Below are positions 51,083-61,659 of a stretch of 64,000 nucleotides of DNA, piece by piece. A program made the translations under genes and the position numbers. The DNA is from Methylomicrobium lacus_A (lineage in GTDB: Bacteria > Pseudomonadota > Gammaproteobacteria > Methylococcales > Methylomonadaceae). Each line of letters opens with the position of its first letter. The first letter of the stretch is position 1. The stretch is taken from NCBI RefSeq assembly GCF_041897535.1, contig NZ_CP169217.1, positions 868,001 to 932,000 on the forward strand, written 5' to 3'. The notes under the pieces were generated by a model. The model had not been told where the DNA came from. It was given only the letters and a program-made list of their open reading frames with translations, and made no database searches.

Positions 51083-52279
51083 ATGGGCTCACAAAAAACT
51101 TTTCTGATTGTCGGCGGTGGTTTGGTCGGATTAGCCACGGCTTATCGACTGCTTGAGCGATTCCCGCAGGCAAACGTCACCTTGCTTGAGAAAGAGTCTG
51201 CCGTCGGTGCGCACCAAAGCACGCACAATAGCGGCGTCTTACACGCGGGTCTCTATTATGCACCCGGCTCAGCCAAAGCCAAATTGGCCGTAGCCGGCAT
51301 TCAACAAATGACAAAATTTTGCCGTGCGGAAGGTATCCCACATGAAATCTGCGGCAAGCTCGTTGTAGCCGTGACATCCGAAGAACTGCCACGGCTGGAT
51401 GAATTGCTCCGGCGCGGTATCGCCAACGGACTGCAAAGGTTACGGAAAATCGATGCAAGTGAAATGCGAAAAATCGAGCCCTATGTCAATGGTATCGCCG
51501 CCGTGCATGTGCCTGAAGAAGGCATTGTCGATTACCGGCAGGTCTGTGATCGACTGGCTTTCCGTGTGCAAGAACGTGGCGGGCGCATTGTCACAGATGC
51601 AAAAGTCGCACGTCTCGAACGCAAAACCGACAATTGGGTTGCCAGCACAACTCAGGAGGAATTCAATGGCAATTTTCTAATCAATTGCGCCGGGTTGCAA
51701 TGCGACCTCGTGGCCAAACTGGCAGGCGAACAGCGAGATATACGCATTGTCCCATTTCGCGGTGAATATTATTACCTCAAACCTGAAGCTCAGTATCTAG
51801 TGAAAAATCTGATTTATCCAGTCCCCAACCCACAATTCCCGTTCCTTGGCGTCCATTTCACACGGATGATTCAAGGTGGCGTGGAGGCCGGTCCGAATGC
51901 GGTTCTCGCTTTTGCACGCGAAGGATACCAATTAACAAATTTTGACACCCGCGACATGCTGGATACGCTGTTTTTCCCCGGACTCTGGCGTTTTCTCCGT
52001 AAATATCCGACTATGGCATGCACAGAGTTGATTCAGTCATGCAGCAAAGCACATTTCTGCCGTGCACTACAGCGGCTGGTGCCAGACATTCGCACTGTTG
52101 ACCTTGCACTCGGCGGTGCGGGTGTTCGCGCGCAAGCGATGAAACCTTCGGGGGATTTTGTGGATGACTTTCATCTAGTCATTCGCCAGGACGCCTTGCA
52201 TGTGCTTAATGCTCCAAGTCCTGCGGCTACGGCTTCACTGGCAATTGGCCAGTACATCGTTAATCAATTGCCGAACTGA
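51083..52279 (+). CDS. lhgO: L-2-hydroxyglutarate oxidase LhgO-type FAD enzyme
   Basis: The 398-residue protein opens with the FAD-binding GGGLVGLATAYRLLERFP, an acidic strand end TLLEKE, and the family motif STHNSGVLHAGLYYAPGSAKAKLAVAG. Near the end GGAGVRAQAM is typical. It oxidises L-2-hydroxyglutarate to 2-oxoglutarate and passes electrons to the quinone pool. The ATG at 51083 begins the FAD fold. It is 37 bp after xrtE; a shared transcript is likely but a functional tie is not obvious. Confidence 0.9.
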   Translation: MGSQKTFLIVGGGLVGLATAYRLLERFPQANVTLLEKESAVGAHQSTHNSGVLHAGLYYAPGSAKAKLAVAGIQQMTKFCRAEGIPHEICGKLVVAVTSEELPRLDELLRRGIANGLQRLRKIDASEMRKIEPYVNGIAAVHVPEEGIVDYRQVCDRLAFRVQERGGRIVTDAKVARLERKTDNWVASTTQEEFNGNFLINCAGLQCDLVAKLAGEQRDIRIVPFRGEYYYLKPEAQYLVKNLIYPVPNPQFPFLGVHFTRMIQGGVEAGPNAVLAFAREGYQLTNFDTRDMLDTLFFPGLWRFLRKYPTMACTELIQSCSKAHFCRALQRLVPDIRTVDLALGGAGVRAQAMKPSGDFVDDFHLVIRQDALHVLNAPSPAATASLAIGQYIVNQLPN

Positions 52280-52428
52280 AAAATTCAATTTGAAAACGCT
52301 GCCAGTAAGATTCTCGTTCATCGCCTATCGTATGCGAAATAGTTGCGTTACAAATAGACTAAACTTATCCAAAGGTTACCATGCAGGAAACTCATTTGGT
52401 CAGTTCTTGTAACAAAATATTTCTTCTA

Positions 52429-52457
52429 TTGACTTCTAACAATGATACCCTTATAAA
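52429..52457 (+). promoter_or_regulatory. sigma-70 promoter for the export operon
   Basis: TTGACT and TATAAA are separated by exactly 17 bp. Transcription would start near 52464 and give a leader of about 210 nt before the export gene, long enough for post-transcriptional control. Confidence 0.65.
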
Positions 52458-52673
52458 TTGAATAAACACCTGCTCAAAAACGTACGGGAAGAAATTGGAA
52501 ATTTTCCTCAGCAAACGCCCGCAATGCCTCGTGACACAAGTTGAAGCCATTGCAATTGGATAGGACGCTAAAGGGCTGATTTTCCATCAGAAATCGGGGG
52601 TTTAAATCTTTCAGCCCCAGCTTATTGGTCAATATATTGTTGAATTTACACGACGGTTTAGGATAATTAGCAA

Positions 52674-53273
52674 ATGAATACGTCCACCTTAAATAGCTTG
52701 ATATTTCCATCTAATAATGGCTATGTTTTCGCCTTTTTTTTCGGCTGCATACTGTGGCTATCCAATCAGGCTTTCGCCCTGGCTGGTGACAGTTACCGCC
52801 TTAACCCAGGCGACAAACTGGAAATCACCGTTTGGGAAGAGGAAAAATTGAAACAGGATGTGGTGGTGCTGCCTGATGGCACGATTTCTTTCCCCTTAGT
52901 CGGGCATGTCGCCGCTGCCGGCAAAACGACCGAGGAGCTAGCCAAGTCGCTGCGGGAACGTCTGACTAAATTTATCCCCGACTCCGAAATAAATGTCAGC
53001 CTGATTGCGGCCGAAGGCAACGTTATTTATGTCACCGGCCAGGTCACTAAGCCGGGGAAATTCATAATGAAAGGCCCCACCGATGTGATGCAGGCCTTGA
53101 GCATGGCTGAAGGCTTGACGGCATTTGCCAAAAAGAACAGTATTATCGTTTTGAGGCGTGAAGCTGACGGCCGCACCCGCTCCTTTCCCTTCGAATATGG
53201 CGACGTGGAAGACGGCGAGAACATAGAATCAAATATTCTGCTGCAAAGCGGAGATACTGTCGTTGTACCTTGA
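52674..53273 (+). CDS. polysaccharide export periplasmic/outer-membrane protein (Poly_export + SLBB)
   Basis: The 199-residue protein has a long signal-like N-terminus (about 37 residues, ending QAFALA). The Poly_export domain YRLNPGDKLEITVWEEEKLKQDVVVLPDGTISFPLVGHV follows, then one SLBB domain (VIYVTGQVTKPGKFIMKG) and ends LLQSGDTVVVP. It belongs to the Wza/EpsE-type exporters but is short and lacks the C-terminal helix that forms the Wza pore. It stops 17 bp before the barrel gene. Confidence 0.88.
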   Translation: MNTSTLNSLIFPSNNGYVFAFFFGCILWLSNQAFALAGDSYRLNPGDKLEITVWEEEKLKQDVVVLPDGTISFPLVGHVAAAGKTTEELAKSLRERLTKFIPDSEINVSLIAAEGNVIYVTGQVTKPGKFIMKGPTDVMQALSMAEGLTAFAKKNSIIVLRREADGRTRSFPFEYGDVEDGENIESNILLQSGDTVVVP

Positions 53274-53289
53274 ATTATCTGAGAAAAGC

Positions 53290-54528
53290 ATGCATTGCGT
53301 CCGAAAAATAGCATTACTTGTTCTAGCCTGTAGTGTTTCCGGGCAAGATGTAGACGCCGCCGAATGGGCTTTGGAAGGAACCTTAGGGCAAGAGCTTCAG
53401 TATAACGACAATATTTCATTAAATCCTATCCGAAAAGATCCTGTTGTTGGATACCTTTTGACTCCAGGGTTCCAAGCCACTCGAAAGTCAGGGGTATTGG
53501 ACCTTGCCTTTGGCGGACGGGCGGACATTCGTCGTTATGACGATCAACGTTGGGATTGTGATAATTTTAACCTGGACGCTAACAACGGTTATCGGACAAA
53601 TCGCAGCGTTTTTAGCTTAATTGGCGGGTATAGCGTGAATTGCTCCTATAACCTACAACTCACGGATACAGGCGTAATTTTGCCTAACAATCAGGCTGAA
53701 AACTATCGGGTGGCTCCTTCATGGACTTGGCAATGGACGGCTCGCGATCAGTTGATCCTGGATGCTTCTTACTCCAAAACAAGCTATAGCAGCACACAAG
53801 GCGGCACCGCTTTAAACAATAATGCATCAATTTTCAGCGGCAATGATAGCTACACCGTTCACTTAGGTGGAAAGCATGAATGGAGCCAACGCCTCTCCCT
53901 AAATGAAAAACTCTATTTTTCCAACATCCAATACACAGGGTCGAACACTTCGACACAAAATCTGTATGGTTTTCAACTCGGTGCGGATTACAAAATTGAT
54001 CGCTTATGGACAGTTGGCGCAGGCGGAGGACCAGTATGGGTTGACACCCAGCCCAGTTCGAATGATACCTCCTCTATACAGAATTCCTCGATGACGCTGG
54101 GTCGTGTTGCAAATATCAATTTAAACTACAATGGACAGGTGACTGACTTCTCTATCGGTTATTCTAACACCGTTAACCCAAGCGCTATCGGCCAAACGCT
54201 GCAAACCCAATCCGCCTTCGCTAATTATTCATACCATCTAACCCGGGATCTGATGCTGGATCTTTCTAGTAGCTATTCACTTAGCCAATCGATCGGCAAG
54301 TCGACTGATAATTTAAACAATCAGTTTAATCGCACTTACTTCACTGGAGCCGCCGGCATTACCTGGGAACTCGAGAAACACTGGCAACTCAAAGGCAGCT
54401 ACGTTTACCGTTGGCAGAATTACAAACAAGACCAGAATGTGCAAAATTTAAATGTAGGAACGAGTGATTCTAACCTCGTAATGCTTTTTCTGAACTATTC
54501 CTGGGATGGAATCCGAGTTTCCCGTTAA
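53290..54528 (+). CDS. outer-membrane beta-barrel protein of an EPS/exosortase locus
   Basis: The 412-residue protein has a signal peptide (MHCVRKIALLVLACSVSG...). Many alternating-hydrophobicity strands follow, starting EWALEGTLGQELQYNDNISLNP and ending in an aromatic-rich last strand NLVMLFLNYSWDGIRVSR. This resembles the putative outer-membrane barrels encoded beside exosortase polysaccharide clusters. It may form the outer-membrane exit for the exopolysaccharide. ATG 53290 follows GAGAAA. Confidence 0.75.
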   Translation: MHCVRKIALLVLACSVSGQDVDAAEWALEGTLGQELQYNDNISLNPIRKDPVVGYLLTPGFQATRKSGVLDLAFGGRADIRRYDDQRWDCDNFNLDANNGYRTNRSVFSLIGGYSVNCSYNLQLTDTGVILPNNQAENYRVAPSWTWQWTARDQLILDASYSKTSYSSTQGGTALNNNASIFSGNDSYTVHLGGKHEWSQRLSLNEKLYFSNIQYTGSNTSTQNLYGFQLGADYKIDRLWTVGAGGGPVWVDTQPSSNDTSSIQNSSMTLGRVANINLNYNGQVTDFSIGYSNTVNPSAIGQTLQTQSAFANYSYHLTRDLMLDLSSSYSLSQSIGKSTDNLNNQFNRTYFTGAAGITWELEKHWQLKGSYVYRWQNYKQDQNVQNLNVGTSDSNLVMLFLNYSWDGIRVSR

Positions 54529-54594
54529 CTTACCGATCCGGTCAAAGGTTATAACTTATTCTAACCACTTTACCGTGGAACTAAACTGGTCTCT

Positions 54595-56292
54595 CTAACC
54601 CCGACGCAAAAACACCCATCCAGCCGGCCAGCTATAGGTCCCTTCATACCAGTGCGCCCACATGGAAAATACCGTGCACATCATGAATGCAAAAATCAAG
54701 CGATTTAGGTTTACTAACGCTTTATTTTCAACAACTGTGCCGCCTGTCGCCGCTTTAACCAATGGACCTAAGCCATTGTATTCGCTCGAACTAAAACTGA
54801 TAAGACGGAACCACCTTAGTAGCTTTAAAACGGGTCTGGGAATCTGATCCAGGGAGATGAGATTGAGGAGAACTTGAATCGAGTAAACACCACTCAGCAA
54901 AACAGCCAGCGTACCGATACCCATCGCCAACAAGGGCGGCAATGTATAATAGCTACAGAAAACGACTGTGATTAGGGCAAGAAAAAGGAAACTCGTTTGT
55001 AAATTGGCATCAGTCCAGCGAAAACCGCTGAGCCTCCTCACAATTACATAGATCATAAGTACATGAAACACATACGATCCAAAGAACGCGATACCGGCGC
55101 CTTTCAAACCGAAAGCACTCACACTAAGCCACGCAAGGCCAAGATAAACGACAGTCCAAGCCAACTCGGAAAATATAATCAGGTTTTGCACGCCTTTTGC
55201 CACGATAATGAAGCCCATAGGCCAAGAAATCACGCGCAGGGTCATGCCCAAACATAGCCAGCGCAAAATTTCCACCGCCCCTTCAAATTTAGACGTATAA
55301 AAGAGTGCGATGACCAGTGGTGCGAATGTCAGGGTTCCTATCACACCCGGACCTGCAAGCAACAAACTGACATGGGCCTGCTCATTCACCACACGGTTGC
55401 ATTCGCTGTTGTCCCTGGCGATTGCAGTTAAACGTGGATAAAAGTCCGCTCCCATAGCCTGCAAAATGAATCCGATATATAGACCTCCCAATGCCCAAGC
55501 CGCTTGGTACAACCCGGCAGCATCGAACCCGACCTTGCGAACGACGATGAGACGCACTACATAGGCAGCCCCGGTCATCAACAGACCACTGGCCATGAAT
55601 GCGAAACCCAGCTTCAACATGGCGCCAGCCTCCTGCCTCACTTGAGAAGCAGATATTGAAGGTGTTTGTAATTGTATTTTCCGGCTATACCACCAAGATG
55701 CGATAAGCGACATTGCGGCAAGAAGCACCAGCGAAAGCACTAACCCATCTTCGCGAAAGAAATATACCACAGTGATACTGATGATCGCCCCGAAGAGCGT
55801 ACCCCACACCCCCATCTTAGCCATATCAGAAATGCAGCGCATCCCCTGAAGCAGTGCGCCCTGCCCTGCGGACACGAGATTGAAAAATACGGCAATTGAC
55901 AGCAATGCGACAGCGGCCGCGTGTTGATCGTTGCCAAAAGTCAAGGTGGACACGGGCCCGGCAAATATGACCAGCACAGCGGCGCCAAGTAACCCGAGCA
56001 AGATTGATATGCGTCGCAGCACTACAGCAGTTCGCGCGATCCTATCAGTGTCGCTTGAACCAACCGCCTCGGCAATCTGCCGCACACCACTACTATTAAT
56101 GCCCATGCCAGCAACGCTGATCGTAAGGTCCGAAATTGATCCATACAGGGCCATCAATCCAACGCCGGATGGCCCCAGCAACATCGCCATGCCCTTGGTA
56201 CGAACGATCCCGATGGCGATGTTCAGCAGAGATGAACCGCCGATCACCGCCGAAGACTTCAAAATCTGTCCGTAGGTATGCTTCTCAGCCAT
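54595..56292 (-). CDS. Wzx-type polysaccharide flippase (O-antigen translocase)
   Basis: The 565-residue protein has about 12-14 membrane segments and the flippase start KSSAVIGGSSLLNIAIGIVRTKGMAMLLGPSGVGLMALY. QAAWALGGLYIGFILQAMGADFYPRLTAIARDN is typical of O-antigen translocases. It moves lipid-linked glycans across the inner membrane. The last 80 residues after the final family segments are extra and include another hydrophobic stretch. It is convergent with the barrel gene. Confidence 0.88.
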   Translation of the reverse strand: MAEKHTYGQILKSSAVIGGSSLLNIAIGIVRTKGMAMLLGPSGVGLMALYGSISDLTISVAGMGINSSGVRQIAEAVGSSDTDRIARTAVVLRRISILLGLLGAAVLVIFAGPVSTLTFGNDQHAAAVALLSIAVFFNLVSAGQGALLQGMRCISDMAKMGVWGTLFGAIISITVVYFFREDGLVLSLVLLAAMSLIASWWYSRKIQLQTPSISASQVRQEAGAMLKLGFAFMASGLLMTGAAYVVRLIVVRKVGFDAAGLYQAAWALGGLYIGFILQAMGADFYPRLTAIARDNSECNRVVNEQAHVSLLLAGPGVIGTLTFAPLVIALFYTSKFEGAVEILRWLCLGMTLRVISWPMGFIIVAKGVQNLIIFSELAWTVVYLGLAWLSVSAFGLKGAGIAFFGSYVFHVLMIYVIVRRLSGFRWTDANLQTSFLFLALITVVFCSYYTLPPLLAMGIGTLAVLLSGVYSIQVLLNLISLDQIPRPVLKLLRWFRLISFSSSEYNGLGPLVKAATGGTVVENKALVNLNRLIFAFMMCTVFSMWAHWYEGTYSWPAGWVFLRRG

Positions 56293-58230
56293 GACGACTC
56301 CTGGTTAGCAAGATGATTTGCGAAATGACGCCAAGCATCCGTTCGAAAACAGGTAACTATGGCTCCCACAAAAAGGCGCTTGCGAAATATCTTGGGCTCG
56401 CAGCGCCAGCTGTAGCAATGGTGAAAAGTAATATGACTTCGCAAAGCGCATTTGTTGAAATCGAAGGTAATGACAAGTACAGCCAAGGTCGGTTTTGAGT
56501 CTCACCTGCATGCTATTGGTCCACACAAAACATGGAAAATCTTTGGGTTTGAATCTGTTAACGCTAATGTCTCGGTACTGGCAATCGGAATCGGTCACTG
56601 CTCCGGAACGGGGAGCACTGATGTGACAAAACACACATGGCTTGGAGAGGAATGCGATTTATCGGCATGGCGCGTTCCTATAAATTTCAGTATAGAGACC
56701 CTTTCCGGAGCATAGCATGGATAGTTAATCCGAATTATTCATAAAAAAGAGCAAGCTCCAATTTTATGAGTGTTACACCCATAAAGCTTCGGAAGGAGCT
56801 ATCCCATAAACTATCCTGTTTTCAGCCTGCCATCGGGCGGACAGCGTGCGCTTGCTTAGACAGCGGTGCATCATCACTCCGATTTGGGGCTGTTGCTCAA
56901 GCCAAGTATACATGACCGCACCTTTGCCATAATTTGCGGCTTGGCTCGGTAAAATGTTACGAAAAAATGAGTTTCTTCAACAGCCTATTTGCGCGCAAGG
57001 ACTCTATGCAATTTTGGATGGCTATGCAACCCCAGGATCCTTGATTTTTCCCAGTCCTGACGCTTCTGGGAACTACTCGACTTCCCGCCTCGGAACGAAA
57101 ATGCAAAGACGATGGCATCAATATCTGCATAATCAATTACTTAATTTAAGACATATTTAAGGTTTGTATATTATCATCCTCCTTCAGAGATTATTAAGCT
57201 TTTTCTAATTTGTTTTTAAGGAATACACCTTATAGCCTTCTGTAAATGACCCATGCCGAAAAGAATACACTTCGAGGACATGACGCACAGCCTGTGCAAT
57301 GCCCCAATCCAGCAGGAACTACGCTATTTCAAAGAAGCCAACGCTAGCGATCATTGGCCAATTCGACTGAGCGAATTCCTGATGGAAGACAAAAAAGAGA
57401 TAGCGGCCACCGCGGTTAACACTCAACCACCCAGATTGCTCCGGCGAATGAATATGGCTGAGCTTGCGGGGCTTTCCCGAAAGCCCGGCGGAACCAAAAT
57501 AGAGACTCCGCCCGAAATAGCATCCGCCACCCACCTCCTCAAACGATTACGCGATTTTCGTAAAGAGAGTTGGCTGCTTTCTAAGCCTTCTATATCTTTC
57601 GCTCCGCTTGGGAAACCAACAAGCGTCACGAAGGCTATCATTTCGCCCCCCTTGATGTCGTTTTTTGCCTAGTTCAGGTCGATTCGACGATGCGGGACTA
57701 TCGATAAGCTGAAAAATTAAAAAACATGGGCAACCGCAGCAAATTTTTTGCTATGGATTGGCTTACCTAAAAAAATAACGTTATATAGACACTCGAAACT
57801 AAGGTTAGTTTCAGATTGTTGATGCTGTTTTATTGTCCTCCTTAAATGATCACGGTCGACGAACAGGATCCCGGAACAATGACTCTCAAATCATGATTGA
57901 GAACCTGGTAATCAAATTTTTATCGTGCAGAGAGGTGTATAGAACTTACATATTCAAGACTATCAAACAAAACCAAATCAACCAAAAACTTTCAAAAAAA
58001 TTCAAAAACATATTGATCTGATCCTTATTCGCCTCATCAAGGGATTCATGCCCTCCGTGATGGCTTTAGGTAAGTGCTTAACAACAAGCCGACCGGCATC
58101 GAGTTTCTGCCACGCGTATTAGCTTGCACCGTTTAAAACTATGCATGTGACCTTGTCGTTAAACGCTTAAAAATCATCAACCTCAGCCCGACTGATTTTA
58201 TAAGTCTGGCATTCAGCTACTATCTAAACA
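56293..58230. other. 1.9-kb stretch with few supportable genes
   Basis: Only short frames occur. A rightward frame at 56470-56715 (VGFESHLHAIGPHKTWKIFGFES ...) and a small one at 56954-57160 have no clear start sites. Low coding density, broken frames and AT-rich patches suggest decayed DNA left by past insertions in a surface-polysaccharide region. Confidence 0.5.
57253..57672 (+). CDS. doubtful hypothetical protein
   Basis: The 139-residue frame begins MPKRIHFEDMTHSLCNAP and is mixed helical and basic (LLKRLRDFRKESWLLSK). No ribosome site stands out and no family is recognised. It is the longest open frame in this low-density stretch and could be a real accessory gene. Confidence 0.3.
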   Translation: MPKRIHFEDMTHSLCNAPIQQELRYFKEANASDHWPIRLSEFLMEDKKEIAATAVNTQPPRLLRRMNMAELAGLSRKPGGTKIETPPEIASATHLLKRLRDFRKESWLLSKPSISFAPLGKPTSVTKAIISPPLMSFFA

Positions 58231-60054
58231 ATGAATATTTCCTTTAGTATGAGCACTTCCCTGCGTGAGCTATGCCCGCGCTTTTTATTAACCCTATTTG
58301 CCCTGTCTTTTTTCAGCGGCAATTTATTCGCGGGAACCGTAAACCTTGCCTGGGATCCCAGCACGTCCTCCAATGTAGGGGGTTATAAAGTCTCTTACGG
58401 CACCAGCAGCGGCAATTACACCTCAACCATCGATGTGGGCAACCAGACCAGTTACGCGGTCTCGGGGCTACAAGAGGGCGCTAAACTCTATTTCGCTGCA
58501 AAGGCCTATGATACGACCAAGACCACCGAAAGCGCTTTTTCCAATGAAGTCAATTTGACCGTACCTACCACGACGACGGCATTAACGGCGGATTTCACTG
58601 CGAGTACAACCAGCGGTGTTGCGACTCTGACAGTGAATTTCACACCTAAAACAAGTGGGACAATCACGAGTTGGAAATGGGATCTTCCCGGCTCAAACAC
58701 GCCTACCGTCACAACCTCATCAGCAAGTGCTGTTACAGCGTCCTATCCGACCGCAGGGACGTATAGTGCCAGCCTGACGGTAACCGGATCCAGCGGAAGT
58801 GTCACCAAAAGCTATCCGAACCTTATCACCGTGACGGCTCCAACTACGACTTCGACTTCAGGAACGACTTCGGGAACGACCTCGGGAACGACCTCGGGAA
58901 CGACCTCGGGAACGACTTCGGGAACGACTACACCGACCAACGGCCTCGTAGCTGCCTTTGGCTTCGAGGAAACCAGTGGCACGACGGCTACGGACGCCTC
59001 GGGTAACGGCAATAACGGCACGATTCAAGAAGCCGTAAGAATCACCACCGGCCGTTATGGAAACGCGTTGGACTTTGATGGCGTCAACGATTGGGTCACC
59101 GTCAATGACAGCGCATCGCTGGACTTTTCAACCGGCATGACCCTCGAAGCGTGGGTGTATCCAATGTCCCAGACAAATGGCGGCAACACGGTCATACTGA
59201 AGGAAACATCAGGGGCTGAGGTTTATGCACTCTATTCCGAAGAGGACACCAATCTGCCTGTATCTTATTTCAATGATGGCAGTTACCGCGCCGTCACCGG
59301 CCCGAACCGCTTGCCGGTGAACACCTGGAGTCACCTTGTCGCGACCTATGATGGACAATATCAGCGGCTTTATGTAAACGGTGCCGAAGTCTCCAAGAGC
59401 GCAGCGAATACTCCGATTAAAACATCCAACGGCGTGTTGCGCATCGGGGGTAACAGTCTGTGGGGCGAGTATTTCGACGGCAAAATCGATGAGGTGCGGA
59501 TCTACAATCGAGCCTTGTCGGCAACGGAAATCAACTCTGATTTAAAAACCGCAGTGAGTGCTTCAAATAGTGTCTCTACACAGGGGAAATTTATCCTGGG
59601 TGACAAGAACGAAGAACCGTGGATCCAAAACGAACCGCAAGGTACTGCACAAGCGTTCCAGTCAACGCCCGCGCAGTCCGGCGTAGTATCCAGTGTTCAG
59701 ATTTATCTGGATGTGAGCACCACCGCAACAAATTTGGTTGCCGGCATCTATACTGACAATTCCGGTTATCCGGGGACACTAATCGCAAAGGGCAATTTGA
59801 GCACGCTGAAACTTGGCGCGTGGAATTCGGTATCGATTCCTGATGCCTCTGTTACTGCCGGCAAACCTTATTGGCTTGCAATACTGGGAACAGATGGTCA
59901 AATTGGTTTCCTTGAGCAAGTAGGATCGTCAACCGGTTTGATGGCACGCACCAGTCATCGTACGGTACTGACAGACTTGCCCGCTACATGGACAGGTTCA
60001 AGTTATGGATATAACACCAATGCGGCAATGTCACTCTTTGGAAATGGATATTAA
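58231..60054 (+). CDS. secreted FN3-PKD-LamG multidomain protein
   Basis: The 607-residue protein has a signal peptide (cut near NLFAG). Order: fibronectin type III (about 35-110: VNLAWDPSTSSNVGGYKVSYG), PKD (about 118-205: ADFTASTTSGVATLTVNFTP), a Thr/Ser/Gly linker of six SGTT units, a LamG/concanavalin-like domain (about 238-435: AAFGFEETSGTTATDASGNGNNG, EVRIYNRALSATEI), and a C-terminal beta domain of 150 residues. It is probably a surface or matrix protein binding glycans. No sorting signal is seen at the C-terminus. Confidence 0.88.
   Translation: MNISFSMSTSLRELCPRFLLTLFALSFFSGNLFAGTVNLAWDPSTSSNVGGYKVSYGTSSGNYTSTIDVGNQTSYAVSGLQEGAKLYFAAKAYDTTKTTESAFSNEVNLTVPTTTTALTADFTASTTSGVATLTVNFTPKTSGTITSWKWDLPGSNTPTVTTSSASAVTASYPTAGTYSASLTVTGSSGSVTKSYPNLITVTAPTTTSTSGTTSGTTSGTTSGTTSGTTSGTTTPTNGLVAAFGFEETSGTTATDASGNGNNGTIQEAVRITTGRYGNALDFDGVNDWVTVNDSASLDFSTGMTLEAWVYPMSQTNGGNTVILKETSGAEVYALYSEEDTNLPVSYFNDGSYRAVTGPNRLPVNTWSHLVATYDGQYQRLYVNGAEVSKSAANTPIKTSNGVLRIGGNSLWGEYFDGKIDEVRIYNRALSATEINSDLKTAVSASNSVSTQGKFILGDKNEEPWIQNEPQGTAQAFQSTPAQSGVVSSVQIYLDVSTTATNLVAGIYTDNSGYPGTLIAKGNLSTLKLGAWNSVSIPDASVTAGKPYWLAILGTDGQIGFLEQVGSSTGLMARTSHRTVLTDLPATWTGSSYGYNTNAAMSLFGNGY
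58858..58929 (+). repeat. six tandem 12-bp repeats encoding the SGTT linker
   Basis: Six near-perfect copies of TCGGGAACGACC/T encode Ser-Gly-Thr-Thr. Copies differ at one or two synonymous bases. Such in-frame repeats can gain or lose units by slippage and change linker length without breaking the frame. Confidence 0.9.
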
Positions 60055-60283
60055 TATTGAACCATTAACCGCATAAAGTATACAGATGGAGAGGGCTTCG
60101 CCTTAAGCAAAGCCCTCACCTGATGGTTACTCAAAGCGGTTGTTGCAAGATGCTGGCTTTAGACTCAACTATAGCTAGATAATGCGACAGAAGTTTCTTA
60201 ATTATGATCTACATTCAGAAATAGCAAATATTTTCCGCTAAACTAGAAAATACTTTGTTGATTTCATCATCTAGAGTTTATAT

Positions 60284-61651
60284 ATGAAAACAAAAATTTC
60301 GCAAAATTATCTCAGAAACACTGCTTCTGTTGTTTGGGCAGTTATGCTGATTGGTAGCAGTGCTTCTGCCTCAGCTGCAACGACTTATTACGTTTCCACG
60401 TCGGGAAGCGACTCCAATTCCGGCACGCAGAGCCAGCCTTGGAGATCCATCACCAAGGCTGCAACTACTATGAGAGCGGGCGATACTGCTATCGTTTCGG
60501 CAGGAACATATAACGAAGCAGTTACGACAAACAGTAGCGGCGCATCCGGCAGCAAGATAACGTTTAGAGCTTCCGGTTCCGTGACAGTGACGGGGGGATT
60601 TGCGATAAAGCATGCTTACAACACAGTTGATGGATTCTCCATAAATAAAGATTTAGCAATATCGGCTGGAAATTGTGAAGTTTTAAATAACCATTTTATT
60701 AACGCCCGTATTTATATGCCATCCGGTAATCCTGCTAATTGCTTATTAAAAGGAAACCATATTGAGTCAACCAATAGTTGGGGTGGAGATTGGGTCGCAT
60801 TTGATCTTGGGGGAAGCAATCATATAGTCGAGAATAATGAGATCGGGCCATCAAAAGATACCGATGTTTTTCGTCCCTTCGGAACCGGTCATATAATTCG
60901 AAATAATTATATTCATGACATAACTTTATCTCCTGGTTCCGGTGCCCACATGGACATATTCCAAGTATTTGCTGACAATGGAGAAATATCAAATAATATT
61001 GTCTTTGAAAATAACCGCATCATAAACTCGGAAGGTCAGATGTGCATGACATCTTCGGATGGGCTTACTGGTATACATGATTTTGATGTGAGAAATAATC
61101 TATGGGTAAACGTTGCAATGCAATGTAATGTAGGCATTCCTTACTTTAGATTTTATGGGAATACTCTCTACAACGTGGGCGCAACAAATGGATTTGCTTT
61201 TAATGTGTGGATAGGGCCGGCCGGCAATCCCAACCACGCGCGGATCATGAATAATATTTTTATTGCTGCAGGCGGGCTGAATGCAACTAGCGCAGGTGGT
61301 GCATATGGATTTCCTGCAGGAAGTACTGATATGGTAGGGGACTATAACTTTATCGCTAGGGGGCCAGGTAGTGGATACGCTAAGGTGTCGGGATTTACTG
61401 AAGCCCACGGCATAAATGGCGGTGACCCTAAATTTGTTGGTTTGTCTACGAATGATTTTAGACTTCAAGCGGGCAGTCCAACAATCGATAAAGGCACGAC
61501 TATATCCGGACTTACTTACGATCTAGATGGGCTCGCCCGCCCCCAAGGCGCCGCCAATGATATCGGGGCGTTTGAGTATAATTCGAGCGGCAGCAGCATA
61601 GCAACAAACACAGTAACATTAGTGGCTCCACAAAATCTAAGAGTACAGTAA
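60284..61651 (+). CDS. secreted right-handed beta-helix protein
   Basis: The 455-residue protein has a signal peptide ending ASA/ATT. TTYYVSTSGSDSNSGTQSQPWRSITKAATTMRAGDTAIVSAGTY is the typical DUF1565-like beta-helix start. Repeating Asn-rich turns follow (NCEVLNNHFINARIYM, GNHIES, NHIVENNEIG, IIRNNYIHD), then DLDGLARPQGAANDIGAFEY, the common end of such proteins. Related proteins are glycan lyases or hydrolases or structural; catalytic residues cannot be assigned. Confidence 0.85.
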   Translation: MKTKISQNYLRNTASVVWAVMLIGSSASASAATTYYVSTSGSDSNSGTQSQPWRSITKAATTMRAGDTAIVSAGTYNEAVTTNSSGASGSKITFRASGSVTVTGGFAIKHAYNTVDGFSINKDLAISAGNCEVLNNHFINARIYMPSGNPANCLLKGNHIESTNSWGGDWVAFDLGGSNHIVENNEIGPSKDTDVFRPFGTGHIIRNNYIHDITLSPGSGAHMDIFQVFADNGEISNNIVFENNRIINSEGQMCMTSSDGLTGIHDFDVRNNLWVNVAMQCNVGIPYFRFYGNTLYNVGATNGFAFNVWIGPAGNPNHARIMNNIFIAAGGLNATSAGGAYGFPAGSTDMVGDYNFIARGPGSGYAKVSGFTEAHGINGGDPKFVGLSTNDFRLQAGSPTIDKGTTISGLTYDLDGLARPQGAANDIGAFEYNSSGSSIATNTVTLVAPQNLRVQ

Positions 61652-61659
61652 AAAGAAAG

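Noticed and set aside
56305..56715. Overlapping frames on both strands after the flippase
   Set aside because: None has a start signal or a known domain, and the frames on each strand exclude each other. They are treated as decayed DNA.
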